Below are positions 37,201 through 47,069 of a DNA stretch of 64,000 nt, in pieces. The translations under genes were made by a program, and so were the position numbers. Source of the DNA: Neostapfia colusana (Eukaryota; Streptophyta; Magnoliopsida; Poales; Poaceae); contig JASWHV010000010.1 in assembly GCA_030760725.1 (NCBI GenBank), forward strand, positions 38,445,760-38,509,759, given 5' to 3'. The stretch's first letter is position 1. Each line of letters starts with the position of its first letter. Below the pieces are notes generated by a model. The model ran no database searches. It was not told the DNA's origin and worked only from the letters and a program-made list of their open reading frames with translations.

Positions 37201-38251
37201 TCGGGCGTGACAACGCCCTGGTTGGGCTGTCCACGAGAGCCCGAGGTGCGGCGATTCCAAATTCCAGGTTTGATCTTTCGGCACAGCCGATATCAATCGG
37301 TTTCAACCGAATTCTAGCAATGGGGAGGATGGAGGAAGGTCTTTAGTACCTTGCTGGGACTCTGGAGTGGAAGGAGGGAGCTGCGATCGGCGTTCTCCGA
37401 TCAAGTCCGAACTGCGGAAACTTTCGGCCGGTGCTGGGTTCTTGCGGGAAAACACGTCGGTACCTCGGCCGAGGAGGTGGGCAGGCGCCTTAAGAAGGCT
37501 CTGCACCGCCTCATGCCCGCGCGTGGGCAAGCAGCTGGTGGCGCGGTGGCTGGCCTCGGTGGCGATCACCGCTGCGGCTCGGCGACCCGAATGAAAAGTC
37601 TCAGTCGGTTTGTGTTGGAGTAGAGGCTGACATGTGGGTCCCACCCTTCCTTTTAACCTCTGAAATTTACTTCTAATCACTGTTGTAAACAGTGAACCCC
37701 ATACTACCCTTGGCAATTCAAATTATTCCCCCATGAGCCATTTGAATTGATCAAAGTTCAAATGAGGTTTGGTTTGAATGAATTTCAGCACAAGTTCAGT
37801 TTGAAATTCAAATAAAGTTTGAATTTCTCCCCCTTAGCTCATGTCAAGATTAACCCCAAATGGAGTGAAAATTGGTGTGTGAGCTCACAAAAATGTGCTG
37901 AGTAAGAATATGCCTTCCACTTTCAAATTCATGGTATAAAACAGTTTGAATTTGAATATGTTTTCAAACTGCCCTCTTCCTATCTATACCCAAAATGACC
38001 TCAAAAAGGTTTTGAATTTGGGTGAAACTTGGAATGGACATCCTTAGCAAAGTGTAGGAGTTTTTCCTATGTCCAGCCCATCTATATCACATGTGGGAAA
38101 TACCACTTTTGCAATGTGTAAGTTTGTTCCCTAATGAGCATGTTGATAATTGTTACTTGCTCTTCATTTGTGTTCATCATTCTTCCTCAAATGAGGTGTG
38201 TGGTGTGGGGATGAACACTACAAATGGGTGTCAAAAACTGAGGCCCTTACA
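34211..38251 (-). repeat. 3' LTR of element D
   Basis: Plus-strand ends are TGACACGACC and GGCCCTTACA. Adjacent on the right is the complement of the polypurine tract. It carries exon c (34530-34442) and exon b (35697-35617) of the putative LTR ORF on the minus strand, and a minus-strand AATAAA at 34315-34320. Confidence 0.94.
34442..35697 (-). CDS. Putative spliced small ORF (exons b, c) in D's 3' LTR
   Basis: On the minus strand exon b (35697-35617, 81 nt) follows TATCATGTAG and is followed by CAAG|GCAAGC. Exon c (34530-34442) follows GCTTTGCAG and ends with TAG at 34444-34442. Exon b contains EEPEVLDF and ends EQQ. Exon c is strongly acidic and ends EWESCTPQS, comparable with EWEPYTPR in A. 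Joining at the GC-AG sites keeps the frame. An upstream exon with an ATG in frame was not found, so the start is unresolved. Confidence 0.5.
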
Positions 38252-38268
38252 TTCCTCCCCCCTTAAAA
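38252..38268 (-). promoter_or_regulatory. Polypurine tract of D
   Basis: The plus strand TTCCTCCCCCCTTAAAA is the complement of TTTTAAGGGGGGAGGAA, adjacent to the 3' LTR start TGTAAGGGCC. Confidence 0.92.
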
Positions 38269-38320
38269 GAATCTCGTCCCGAGATTATAAGGTGAAAATG
38301 AGAGAGAGGACGGTGGAAAA

Positions 38321-41300
38321 TTACCGGGTATGCGACGTGAGAAAGTCGAGGTAGTTAGTGCGAAGGAATTCTTCGCTCTCCCATGTCGCTTCGTCCATGG
38401 AGTGATTACTCCACAGAACCTTGCAGAACCACAACGTACGGTTGCGTGTGGTTCGGGCCTTCTCATCAATAATCTGCACCGGTTCCTCCCGATAGGTGAG
38501 ATCCGGTTGCAGTTCTTCAATGTCTTCCAGCTGAACGGTAGTTGATAGCTTGAGACACTTCCTCAGCTGGGAAATGTGAAAGACGTCGTGCACACCGGAA
38601 AGTGCTTCTGGTAATCTCAGCCGGTATGCTACCGATCCACATCTTTCGGTAATCTGGAATGGACCGATGAAGCGGGGTGCTAACTTTCCCCTCACCCCAA
38701 ATCTATTTACACCCTTCATTGGAGACACTCGTAGATATACGTGGTCCCCAACTTCGAATTGTAATGGGCGCCTTCTCCGGTCCGCATACTGTTTCTGACG
38801 GGATTGAGCGGCTCTTAGGTTCGCTTGAATCAGTCGAACTTTTTCTTCCGCGTCGTTGACAAGGTCAATCCCGAAGGTAACCCTCTCGCCAGACTCACAC
38901 CAATTCAATGGTGTGCGGCATTTTCTTCCGTATAGCGCCTCGTAGGGCGCCATCTTGATGCCGGCTTGGTACCCATTGTTGTACGAGAACTCGGCTAACG
39001 GCAAGTGATCATCCCAATTCTTGCCGTGGTCGATAGCGCAAGCTCGTAGCATGTCTTCTAGAATCTGATTTACCCGCTCGGTTTGTCCATCCGTCTGCGG
39101 GTGGTAGGCTGAACTACGGATCAGCTTCGTCCCCAAGGCAGCGTGTAGCTGCTCCCAAAAACGGGACACAAATAAAGTGCCCCGGTCCGATATGATGGTA
39201 CGGGGTACGCCGTATAAGCATAGGATCCGTGAGATGTACAGTTCAGCGTACTTCTTGGCGTTGTAGTTGGTGTTGACCGGGATGAAATGGGCAACTTTGG
39301 TGAGCCGATCGACGATCACCCACACAGAATCATGTTTCTGTAAGGTGGTGGGTAAACCGACGACGAAATCCATGCTCACGTCCTCCCACTTCCAGGCAGG
39401 AATGCCCAGTGGTTGCAGCAGTCCCGGTTTCCGCATATGATCTGCCTTCACCCTTCGACATGTATCACACTCGGACACGTATTTTGCAACCTCGCGCTTC
39501 ATCCGTGTCCACCAAAACTTTCTTCTGAGTTCTTGATACATTTTGTTGCTGCCAGGTTGAATAGAAAACTTTGATAAGTGTGCCTCATCAAAGATTTTCT
39601 TCCGTAACTCCGGGTTTCGGGGTACGACAATCCGGTCCTTGAACCATAGGACGCCGTCTCCGTCCTTCCGGAAACATTTCAACTCCCCACTGTCTACACG
39701 TCTCCGTAAATGTGACATGCCCTTGTCATTCTTCTGGGCTGCCGCTATCTCTTCACGGATGGTGGGGATCAAAGCTAGGTTGTAGAGAGCTCCTTGTGGA
39801 ATCGCATGTAGTGGTGGTTCGCTCTCTTCCAACGGTGTGATGGTCAGATTATCGACGTGTGACTTGTGGCTCAGCGCATCTGCCACAACGTTTGCCTTGC
39901 CCGGATGATAATGGATCTCTATCTCGTAATCCTTTATCAGTTCTAACCATCTTCGTTGCCTCATGTTCAGCTCCTTCTGAGTGAATATGTACTTGAGGCT
40001 TTTGTGGTCGGTATATAAATGTACGAGGTTACCGAGTAGGTAGTGCCTCCACATCTTCAGTGCAAGTACCACGGCAGCGAGCTCCAAATCGTGAGTTGGA
40101 TAATTTTGCTCATGGTTCCTAAGCTGCCGTGATCCATACGCGACCACTCTTCGGTCTTGCATCAGCACACATCCGAGCCCAATGCCGGATGCATCGCAGT
40201 ACACATCGAATGGTTTTGTTGTGTCTGGCTGCGCCAAAACCGGTGCTGATGTCAGGTGCTCGACTAAAGCCTTGAATGCTGCTTCACATGCTGGACTCCA
40301 AACATATTTGGTAGCTTTCTTCAGCAGCTCTGTCATTGGCTTCGCAATCTTCGAGAAGTTCGGAATGAACCTCCGATAACATCCCGCGAGTCCGAGGAAA
40401 CTCCGTACCTCATGAACAGTTCTCGGGGATTTCCAATTCAGCACTTGCGTGATCTTACTCGGGTCCACAGCGATACCTTCCGCTGAGATGATATGCCCGA
40501 GGAAAGGCACTTGCGATATCCAAAACTCGCATTTGCTGAACTTTGCGTATAACTTGTGATCCCGCAGCCGTTGCAAGACTATACGCAGATGTTTCTTGTG
40601 ATCTTTCTCTGAATTGGAATATACCAGGATGTCGTCGATGAAGACCACGACAAACTTGTCCAGCTCCGGCATGAACACCGAGTTCATTAAGTACATGAAG
40701 TGAGCTGGAGCATTGGTGAGGCCAAAGGACATGACCAGGTACTCGTAAAGTCCATACCTTGTCGAGAAAGCTGTCTTTGGAATGTCCTCCGCCCTTATCT
40801 TAATCTGATGGTACCCGGATCTTAAATCCATCTTGGAAAAGATCTTTGCTTCGACCAACTGATCAAACAACATGTCGATCCGTGGCAACGGGTACTTGTT
40901 CTTGATGGTTACGGCATTTAATGGACGGTAGTCCACGCAAAGCCGCAACATTTCATCCTTCTTTTTGACAAATAATGCCGAACAGCCCCATGGCGAGGAG
41001 CTCGGCCTAATAAAACCCTTCTCCAGAAGGTCCGTGAGCTGAGTCTTCAGTTCAGCCAACTCCTTGGGCGCCATCTTGTACGGCCTTCGGGATATTGGCA
41101 TGGTTCCTGGTGCGAGTTCAATCTTGAACTCCACCTCTCTATCGGGTGGCATCCCCAGCAAATCGTCCGGGAATACATCCGGGAACTCTCGGACCACTGG
41201 AATGTCTTCCAATCTGATAGTTGTGGCTTGATAGACACTTGGGAGTTTTATTTCTGGACTGTCCAGAAATAATGAGTGAGAACCGTGCACTTCTGAGTTT

Positions 41301-42877
41301 AGGTGCACGACTCGAAGGACGGTGTCTAAAACAGCACCGTGGCGGTTTAACCACGACATCCCTAGGATGACATCGACCTTCTGCCCCTCTAAGATAATGA
41401 GAGACGTGGGGTACACTCTACCCGCTAAGCATAATGGTGCTTTGGAGACCATTACGCTTGCTGAAATCTTCCCACCCGCTGAACAAATTAAATATGGACT
41501 ATCGGTGGGTAGTATTGGCAAGCTGTGTTTAGCAATGAAAGCTTGGCTAATAAAATTATGCGTGGCGCCTGAATCAAATAGTACTATAGCGGGATGCTGG
41601 TGGAGTTGGAACATACCCGCAAAGATTGGCTCGCCCTCCGGCACGTCCTCAATGGCAAGCTGGTGGACAGTGCCGGGCCTAGGGTTTGCCCGCCGCGCAT
41701 TAGTAGGGTTCCGGGGTTGATTCCTCCCCGGAAACTGTGGTGCCACTCCGCCGCCTTGCCTCTCCGGGAAACTGCTCGCGAAGTGTCCTGGACGACCACA
41801 CTTGTAACATGTGGCCGCTGCTGGTGGAGTACTTGGTGGATGAAAGCCCGGCATGCGTTGCGGAGGTGCAAACGCACGCGGCATCGCCCGCTGCTGCTGT
41901 TGTTGTTGCGGCGGTGCTGGCAGTGCCGGCCGGAATGCTGGTGAAGAGTATGGCCGACCGCGGAACGGCATCGACCGCTGTGGTGGTTGCCAGCGTGGGC
42001 CTGATGGTGGGCGATTCACCATCCGAAACTTCTGAGAAGGACCACCTCCTTCTCCGCTGCTCTGCGGCGCGCTTCGCTTTCGCTCTGCCGCCGCCAACTC
42101 CTTGCCGGAGTCCTCCTGAACAATCGCAGCATCAATTATGTCGTTGAGGCTGCCGCGATTGAACATCGCCAGCTTGTCCTTCAGGAGCGGGTTAAGCCCC
42201 TGGTAAAAGTGGTCCCGCCGCTTCTCGTCCGTATCTGCGTGATACGACGCGTAGAGCGCGAGATCGTTGAACGCCCTGGAATATTCCAGCGCGTTTCGGC
42301 TCCCTTGTTGCAGGTGTAGGAATTCCTGCGTCTTCCTCTTCATCAAACCGGGCGGTATATGATAGGCCCTGAAGGCCGTCCGGAACTCCGCCCAGGTCAT
42401 CGCTCGGTCGGTGGGCTGTGAAGCACAGAAGTTGGCCCACCACGCGCTCGCGGATCCTTGGAGCTGCTGGACCGCGAACTGAGTCTTGCGCTGCTCGCTG
42501 ATTTGGAGCAGCCCGAACTTCATCTCTATGGCGCGGAGCCAGTTGTCCGTGTCAAGTGGTTCATCCGCCCTTGAGAATACAGGGGGATGAGTCGCCAGGA
42601 AGTCGGAGTAGGAGCTCTGTTGGCGCTCCTCATGATCTTGACGTCTCTCTGGGCGAGACGTATTCGCAATTAACGTTTGCAGCATCTCTGTGTGCTGCTG
42701 ATGTGAACCCGCCATTGCCGCGACAATGTCGGCCAATGTAACCGTTGGCAGTGCCGGTGGCGGTGTTTGCTGTTGCTGTTGCTGCTGCTGTCCCGAGGAG
42801 TCCTCGGGAGGCGGTTGGGAGGTCTCTCCCCCTTGGCTAGTACCTCCAACATCAGGGTTGGCACGAGTACGCGTCAT
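38321..42877 (-). CDS. gag-pol polyprotein of D (capsid, protease, RT, RNase H, integrase, chromodomain)
   Basis: One frame of about 1518 residues. The start is the ATG at 42877, the first in the gag-like region, just behind TTGAATTTCAG. Rough layout: Pro/Gln-rich N-terminus (1-80); capsid (80-300; THPPVF, DNWLRAIEMKFGL); zinc knuckle (~355; CYKCGRPGHFASSF, last Cys replaced by Phe); protease (~432; FDSGATHNF); RT (580-830; YPLPRID, catalytic FIDD near 741); RNase H (~890; YCDASG); integrase zinc region (~1096; HLSKFSIQPG, second His replaced by Gln, then CDTC); DDE core (~1168-1265; MDFVVG, SDRGTLF, HPQTDGQTE); GKLAPRFIGPF (~1400); chromodomain (~1462-1517; KVLW, EATWESEEF). It makes virus-like particles, copies RNA and integrates cDNA. 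No frameshift separates gag from pol. Confidence 0.95.
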   Translation of the reverse strand: MTRTRANPDVGGTSQGGETSQPPPEDSSGQQQQQQQQTPPPALPTVTLADIVAAMAGSHQQHTEMLQTLIANTSRPERRQDHEERQQSSYSDFLATHPPVFSRADEPLDTDNWLRAIEMKFGLLQISEQRKTQFAVQQLQGSASAWWANFCASQPTDRAMTWAEFRTAFRAYHIPPGLMKRKTQEFLHLQQGSRNALEYSRAFNDLALYASYHADTDEKRRDHFYQGLNPLLKDKLAMFNRGSLNDIIDAAIVQEDSGKELAAAERKRSAPQSSGEGGGPSQKFRMVNRPPSGPRWQPPQRSMPFRGRPYSSPAFRPALPAPPQQQQQQRAMPRAFAPPQRMPGFHPPSTPPAAATCYKCGRPGHFASSFPERQGGGVAPQFPGRNQPRNPTNARRANPRPGTVHQLAIEDVPEGEPIFAGMFQLHQHPAIVLFDSGATHNFISQAFIAKHSLPILPTDSPYLICSAGGKISASVMVSKAPLCLAGRVYPTSLIILEGQKVDVILGMSWLNRHGAVLDTVLRVVHLNSEVHGSHSLFLDSPEIKLPSVYQATTIRLEDIPVVREFPDVFPDDLLGMPPDREVEFKIELAPGTMPISRRPYKMAPKELAELKTQLTDLLEKGFIRPSSSPWGCSALFVKKKDEMLRLCVDYRPLNAVTIKNKYPLPRIDMLFDQLVEAKIFSKMDLRSGYHQIKIRAEDIPKTAFSTRYGLYEYLVMSFGLTNAPAHFMYLMNSVFMPELDKFVVVFIDDILVYSNSEKDHKKHLRIVLQRLRDHKLYAKFSKCEFWISQVPFLGHIISAEGIAVDPSKITQVLNWKSPRTVHEVRSFLGLAGCYRRFIPNFSKIAKPMTELLKKATKYVWSPACEAAFKALVEHLTSAPVLAQPDTTKPFDVYCDASGIGLGCVLMQDRRVVAYGSRQLRNHEQNYPTHDLELAAVVLALKMWRHYLLGNLVHLYTDHKSLKYIFTQKELNMRQRRWLELIKDYEIEIHYHPGKANVVADALSHKSHVDNLTITPLEESEPPLHAIPQGALYNLALIPTIREEIAAAQKNDKGMSHLRRRVDSGELKCFRKDGDGVLWFKDRIVVPRNPELRKKIFDEAHLSKFSIQPGSNKMYQELRRKFWWTRMKREVAKYVSECDTCRRVKADHMRKPGLLQPLGIPAWKWEDVSMDFVVGLPTTLQKHDSVWVIVDRLTKVAHFIPVNTNYNAKKYAELYISRILCLYGVPRTIISDRGTLFVSRFWEQLHAALGTKLIRSSAYHPQTDGQTERVNQILEDMLRACAIDHGKNWDDHLPLAEFSYNNGYQAGIKMAPYEALYGRKCRTPLNWCESGERVTFGIDLVNDAEEKVRLIQANLRAAQSRQKQYADRRRRPLQFEVGDHVYLRVSPMKGVNRFGVRGKLAPRFIGPFQITERCGSVAYRLRLPEALSGVHDVFHISQLRKCLKLSTTVQLEDIEELQPDLTYREEPVQIIDEKARTTRNRTLWFCKVLWSNHSMDEATWESEEFLRTNYLDFLTSHTR

Positions 42878-43149
42878 TCTGAAATTCAACACAGCAGCAA
42901 TTAGCACATGTCTTACTCAAAATTCCATAAACAGCAGTAAGTATTGAAGCGACACATGATTGACTTGCACAACATTCACATATATTGATAAAGCATAAAC
43001 TTTATACAAGATACATTATTCTCGGATCTCCGAGAAGTCGTGCTCATGTCGTCACTACCTATACATACGCTACTGTCTACACGACATGTCACCGATTACA
43101 AAAGTTGGGTTACGCTACCCTAGCTGTCCTACTTGGCAACCGTAACCCC

Positions 43150-44094
43150 CTACTCGGAGTAGAACTCGACCTCCTGTGGGTCGTCCTCCTCTGGTACCTC
43201 TGCTGGTGGCTCGGGGTCTATCACCTCTTCTCCCATTCCGGGCTCTACCATGGCTGGAAGACCCAAGACTACCGGTACGCCCAATACCGGGGGCACGAGG
43301 TCCTGCAATGCATGCACCTCGTCCATAGCCTGGTTGTAGTCCTCTTCCCAGCCTTGTCCTTCCTCAATAGCGTCGTCCCGCTCTTGAGCAAGGTCCTCGT
43401 TCTGCTGGGTTAGGGTCTGCACCAGCTCTTGCAACGCCGCGATGTCAACACGGCCCTTTTTCTTTGCCTTCTTCAGACGACGCAACTGATTGTGTTGTTC
43501 ATTCAGTCGCTTGATCGTCGGAAGGAGCACATTACGGAGTGCACTGTGAGCACTCTCAAAATGATCTCCACGGCTTGTGCTCTCCTTGAGCTTGGTGGCG
43601 AGATGCTCCGTATGAACAGCTTAGCTGTCCATCACAGCGTTTCCCGCCCTCATTTGGAGGCTGAGGTTGGCCTCCGCGGGGTTGTACCTTGGGCAAGTCG
43701 GGTCTGTTGCCTCCAGGTACCTCCCCTCCCACACATGCTGAGCTCGCCCCTCCACCGGAACGAGTGCGTATGGTGTGCCCTCCATAGCCTGCACGTGTAG
43801 TTGGCAGAAGCGTGACATGGTGTCACGGGCTGCCACTTGCCACATCCCTTCCGGTTGTCTTCCTCTCACCGTGACGGTGAATGGCACCCAACCGGGTGGC
43901 GTAGGCCCTGCAGGAACCTCGACATGGATCGTCCACGTCTTGTTCCCCTCTTCGCCTTCTTCCTTGGCGAAGTATTGCGGCATCCGGTTGTACCCGAAAT
44001 ATTGGAGCATTTGCCACAATGCTTCCGGGTAGCCGCTACGGTCAGAGCAGTGGGAAACTACCCACCCGTTCTCGAACCGTTTATCTGCTGCCAT
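43150..44094 (-). pseudogene. Extra ORF upstream of gag in D (one in-frame stop)
   Basis: A 315-codon frame in the sense orientation lies between leader and gag and is broken only by TAA at 43623-43621. The ATG at 44094 directly follows CATTTTTACAG. The first half is a compact domain with Trp and aromatic residues (GWVVSH, MLQYFGYNRMPQYF, MWQVAARDTMSRF). The second half has a long charged coiled-coil-like region (LNEQHNQLRRLKKAKKK, LQELVQTLTQQNEDL) and an acidic C-terminus (PEEDDPQEVEF). E has an ORF at the same place with a coiled coil and an acidic end. I do not recognise the family. Whether it is a structural, chromatin-related or regulatory protein is open. Confidence 0.7.
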
Positions 44095-45570
44095 CTGTAA
44101 AAATGTATTTGAGAAATGTCAAATATTTATTTAAACAGTAAACCATTGAGTTATAACATAAGATATGTCCTTGAACCCATAACACATGGAAACATAGTTC
44201 AAATTTTTAAACAAATTTGACTGCTGATCTGCTGTTACCATGACAGCCCTGACCAGTTTCCATATCAATCTGTTTTAGGCCAGGTTAGAAGCAAAACCAG
44301 TCCTGGAGCTCAACATCAAAGTTAAAGTTAACTTCAATAGCTTTCCAGAAAGTATTTGGTTGACCTAATATCTGTCCTGGTTCAAAAGTTATGAGATGTC
44401 AAAGTTAACAGAATTTCTGGAAACAATTGGACAGCACCTCCCTGCCTTAGGTACTGATTTGATCCAAGAATCCCAGTTAATTCTGTTCCTAATCTGACAA
44501 AACTTTCTGTTACCAAGTTGTAACCCATCTCATAAGCTTTCCAGAACTACCTCATTTTCTATTTTTGGATTTTTAAGCAGGAAGTTATGCTTAATTTTAC
44601 AGAGAGTCTTTACTCTGTCCTGTTTTCTGGACAGTTTCAACTCTACTGCATTTTTCGAGTGGTTAAGGGATGAAACACCTCTGGAACTCAACAGAAAAGT
44701 TGTAAAGCTCCTCCAAAGCTTTCCAGAAATGTATCATACGACCCCAACCTCGAAAGAACTCAACCTCTAACCTCTGATTAACTTCAGCCTTGATTTAGCT
44801 GAAAACAGAGTGCTCTGTCCTTAACATCCTATAAGTTGAAAACTCATTAGCTTTGAATATCCTGTTCAAGGGAAGGAGTTACATCAAGTTTTACTACTTT
44901 GGATCAAAACCTTCAAATTTTTAAATGAAGTTGTTCATTTAGTTGGGTGTGACGTCGATGCGTCACCAGATTATGTCGGTACTACGTCCTCACAAAGAAG
45001 AAACCTATACCGGACTTAGCCGGCTTCGTTAGTTCAGTGGCACTACTCGTCACTCGCACACGAATGCTACACGTCTACCGTTTCATGGTCAGGCTACCTG
45101 CAAAAACTCAAACAATCATCAGACTCGGCTGCACACCGAGCCCGGAATCCATACAGTTTGTACACCCGGCCGTCATCACTCGCCCGGATGTTCTCAAGCC
45201 AAACACGCCTTGAGTTACGTGTTCACGTTTCAGACCACGTGACGGGGTCTCCCATGTTGCACCATGCACGCCAGGGACAGACGTTGCTCGAATACCCCAA
45301 ACGACAAGAAGAGTCGTAGAGGATACTAAAGCGGATCGGGTTACCTGCCACCCGTGGGGCTCCACCCTTCAGCTTGTGCGCACTGGTGGACAGCGCTTAC
45401 GTGCACCCCCCAAGACATGAACGTCCCGAGATGCACGATTTTCCGACATAACAAATAGGTTACCAAGCCACTTTCTATATACTAATAACATCCTTATACG
45501 GGCTACTAACTCGTTCCTCACTGGATTTTTGAAAAAGAAGACCTTTGTATTGTGTTAAACCTCAAGCGAG
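44095..45570 (-). other. Leader of D between PBS and extra ORF
   Basis: About 1.5 kb with no supportable gene. Several TTTCCAGAA-like words recur at 44340-44750. Near the PBS, the minus strand reads TTGAG|GTTTAA, a possible weak 5' splice site. Confidence 0.55.
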
Positions 45571-45581
45571 CTCTGATACCA
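45571..45581 (-). promoter_or_regulatory. Primer binding site of D (tRNA-Met)
   Basis: The plus strand CTCTGATACCA is the complement of TGGTATCAGAG, three bases from the LTR end at 45585. Confidence 0.9.
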
Positions 45582-45688
45582 CGCTGACACGACCCCACGG
45601 GTCCTGTCGAGCCAGGATCACGCTGAGGGGTGCTGCGTTGCACAGCACCGTATAACACACGTCAAAGGTGCAAAGCGGAAGCGGAAGC

Positions 45689-45694
45689 TTTATT
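45689..45694 (-). terminator. Possible poly(A) signal in D's LTR
   Basis: AATAAA on the minus strand, about 120 bases after the exon c stop and about 105 before the LTR end. The same site is at 34315-34320 in the other LTR. Confidence 0.5.
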
Positions 45695-45815
45695 ACATAA
45701 ACAGGTTTATGAACATGTTTACATCAAAATAAGTTCAGTCTACACTCACGGGCGTAGACTAAGCATCAAGTGCACGTTCAGCCCTCGAACGTGTCCTTGC
45801 TAGCACACACGCACA

Positions 45816-47069
45816 CTAACTCTGCGGCGTGCACGACTCCCACTCGACGGGGTTCCCCTCCTGGGGTTCCGTCTCCTCTTCGGGAGTCCCTTCCTCATAG
45901 AACCCTGCAAAGCTTCAAACACAAGCAGTGAGCACGAAGGCTCAGCAAGTCTGACCCGTCTCACCTAAACATGGAACTTCTACATGAGGGTTATGGGTTA
46001 CATGAGGTAAAAATCATTTGCAAGGACTCGCCTAATTAGTAGAACCTTACTTTCAAGTTTTAGCAGCAGGTTGTGGAAACCTTACGCTAAGGTACATGAG
46101 AGAGCCGCAATCAAACAAGAAACGCATTTCTCTCATGTACTTTGCCCAAAGTTGAAAAGAACTTTAGTTAGCTCTAAGCTACAGCATGTCATTAACAATC
46201 AATGTTCAGCTTTCAATCAGCAACATTTTTAACATGTAACTAGCCTGTTCTTTCTACGTCACGGTACAGTGAACAAGTGGTACTCACTGACCGCGAGGGA
46301 CGGCGATTATAATCGATTTACACCTGTAGGGTTACCCGAACAACCCGTCACGTACGCCCGTACTCGATGTTGCCTACAACAACCATCACGGACGTCGTAC
46401 GCGACTACCTTTCACCCGTTAGCCAAATATTGAACCGGTCCCATCGTCCCGAGCAAGAGGTCCCTGCACGCGCATCTCTGTGCCGCCAGCTGATTTACAC
46501 CTCGAGCTCTCAACCTACCCTCTGAACGACGGGCAATGCCTCAATACCCAGCTACCCGAGTTACATCAGTTTCCCGGTTCCCATATAGCCGGTAGGTCTT
46601 CGGTACTGTTCTAGCTTGTTCAACAGGCCCGCACACGGCTCGGTCCTCAATCGACACGAGCGGAGCTACAGCACACAGGCCCCAAAGTCCTGCTGCCCTT
46701 ACTCCGCTCGGTCTCATTTTCTTGCCATGTGTATCATGTGCTATCTCTACCCGAGCAATGTGCCTCCAGCCTATTCTCGCGAGTAGTTCCAACTACTCGA
46801 CTTGTACCGAATCCTACTCTATCCTAGCAATGCAGTGGCTAACGAGGTTTCCAATCCTAAACCCACCCATGGTTTTCTTGGCTGTGCAGTTGGGTTTCCA
46901 ATCAAGACTCTAATGCACAGAACAATATTCAAAGATGTGCTCAAAACAATAAACATTTGTAAAAAGGTTAATGCAAACCGGGGCTTGCCTTGCTGCTCTT
47001 GGTCGTAGGCTAGCTGTTCCTCCGGAGTAACGAAGTCTAGGACTTCGGGTTCCTCCTCGACCTTAGCGA
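45816..47069 (-). CDS. Putative spliced small ORF (exons b, c) in D's 5' LTR
   Basis: Exon b is 47069-46989 (81 nt) and exon c is 45904-45816 with TAG at 45818-45816. The intron (46988-45905, 1084 nt) has GC at its 5' end and AG at its 3' end. The copy matches the one in the 3' LTR, so both LTRs of this young element keep it open. Confidence 0.5.

Noticed and set aside
37303..37716. 137-codon minus-strand ORF in D's LTR, repeated at 48675
   Set aside because: Considered as the first exon of the LTR gene, but its frame does not join exon b and it has no donor in phase.
42985..43413. 142-codon plus-strand ORF opposite D's extra ORF
   Set aside because: Shadow of the minus-strand coding region, which has the better composition, start context and equivalent in E.
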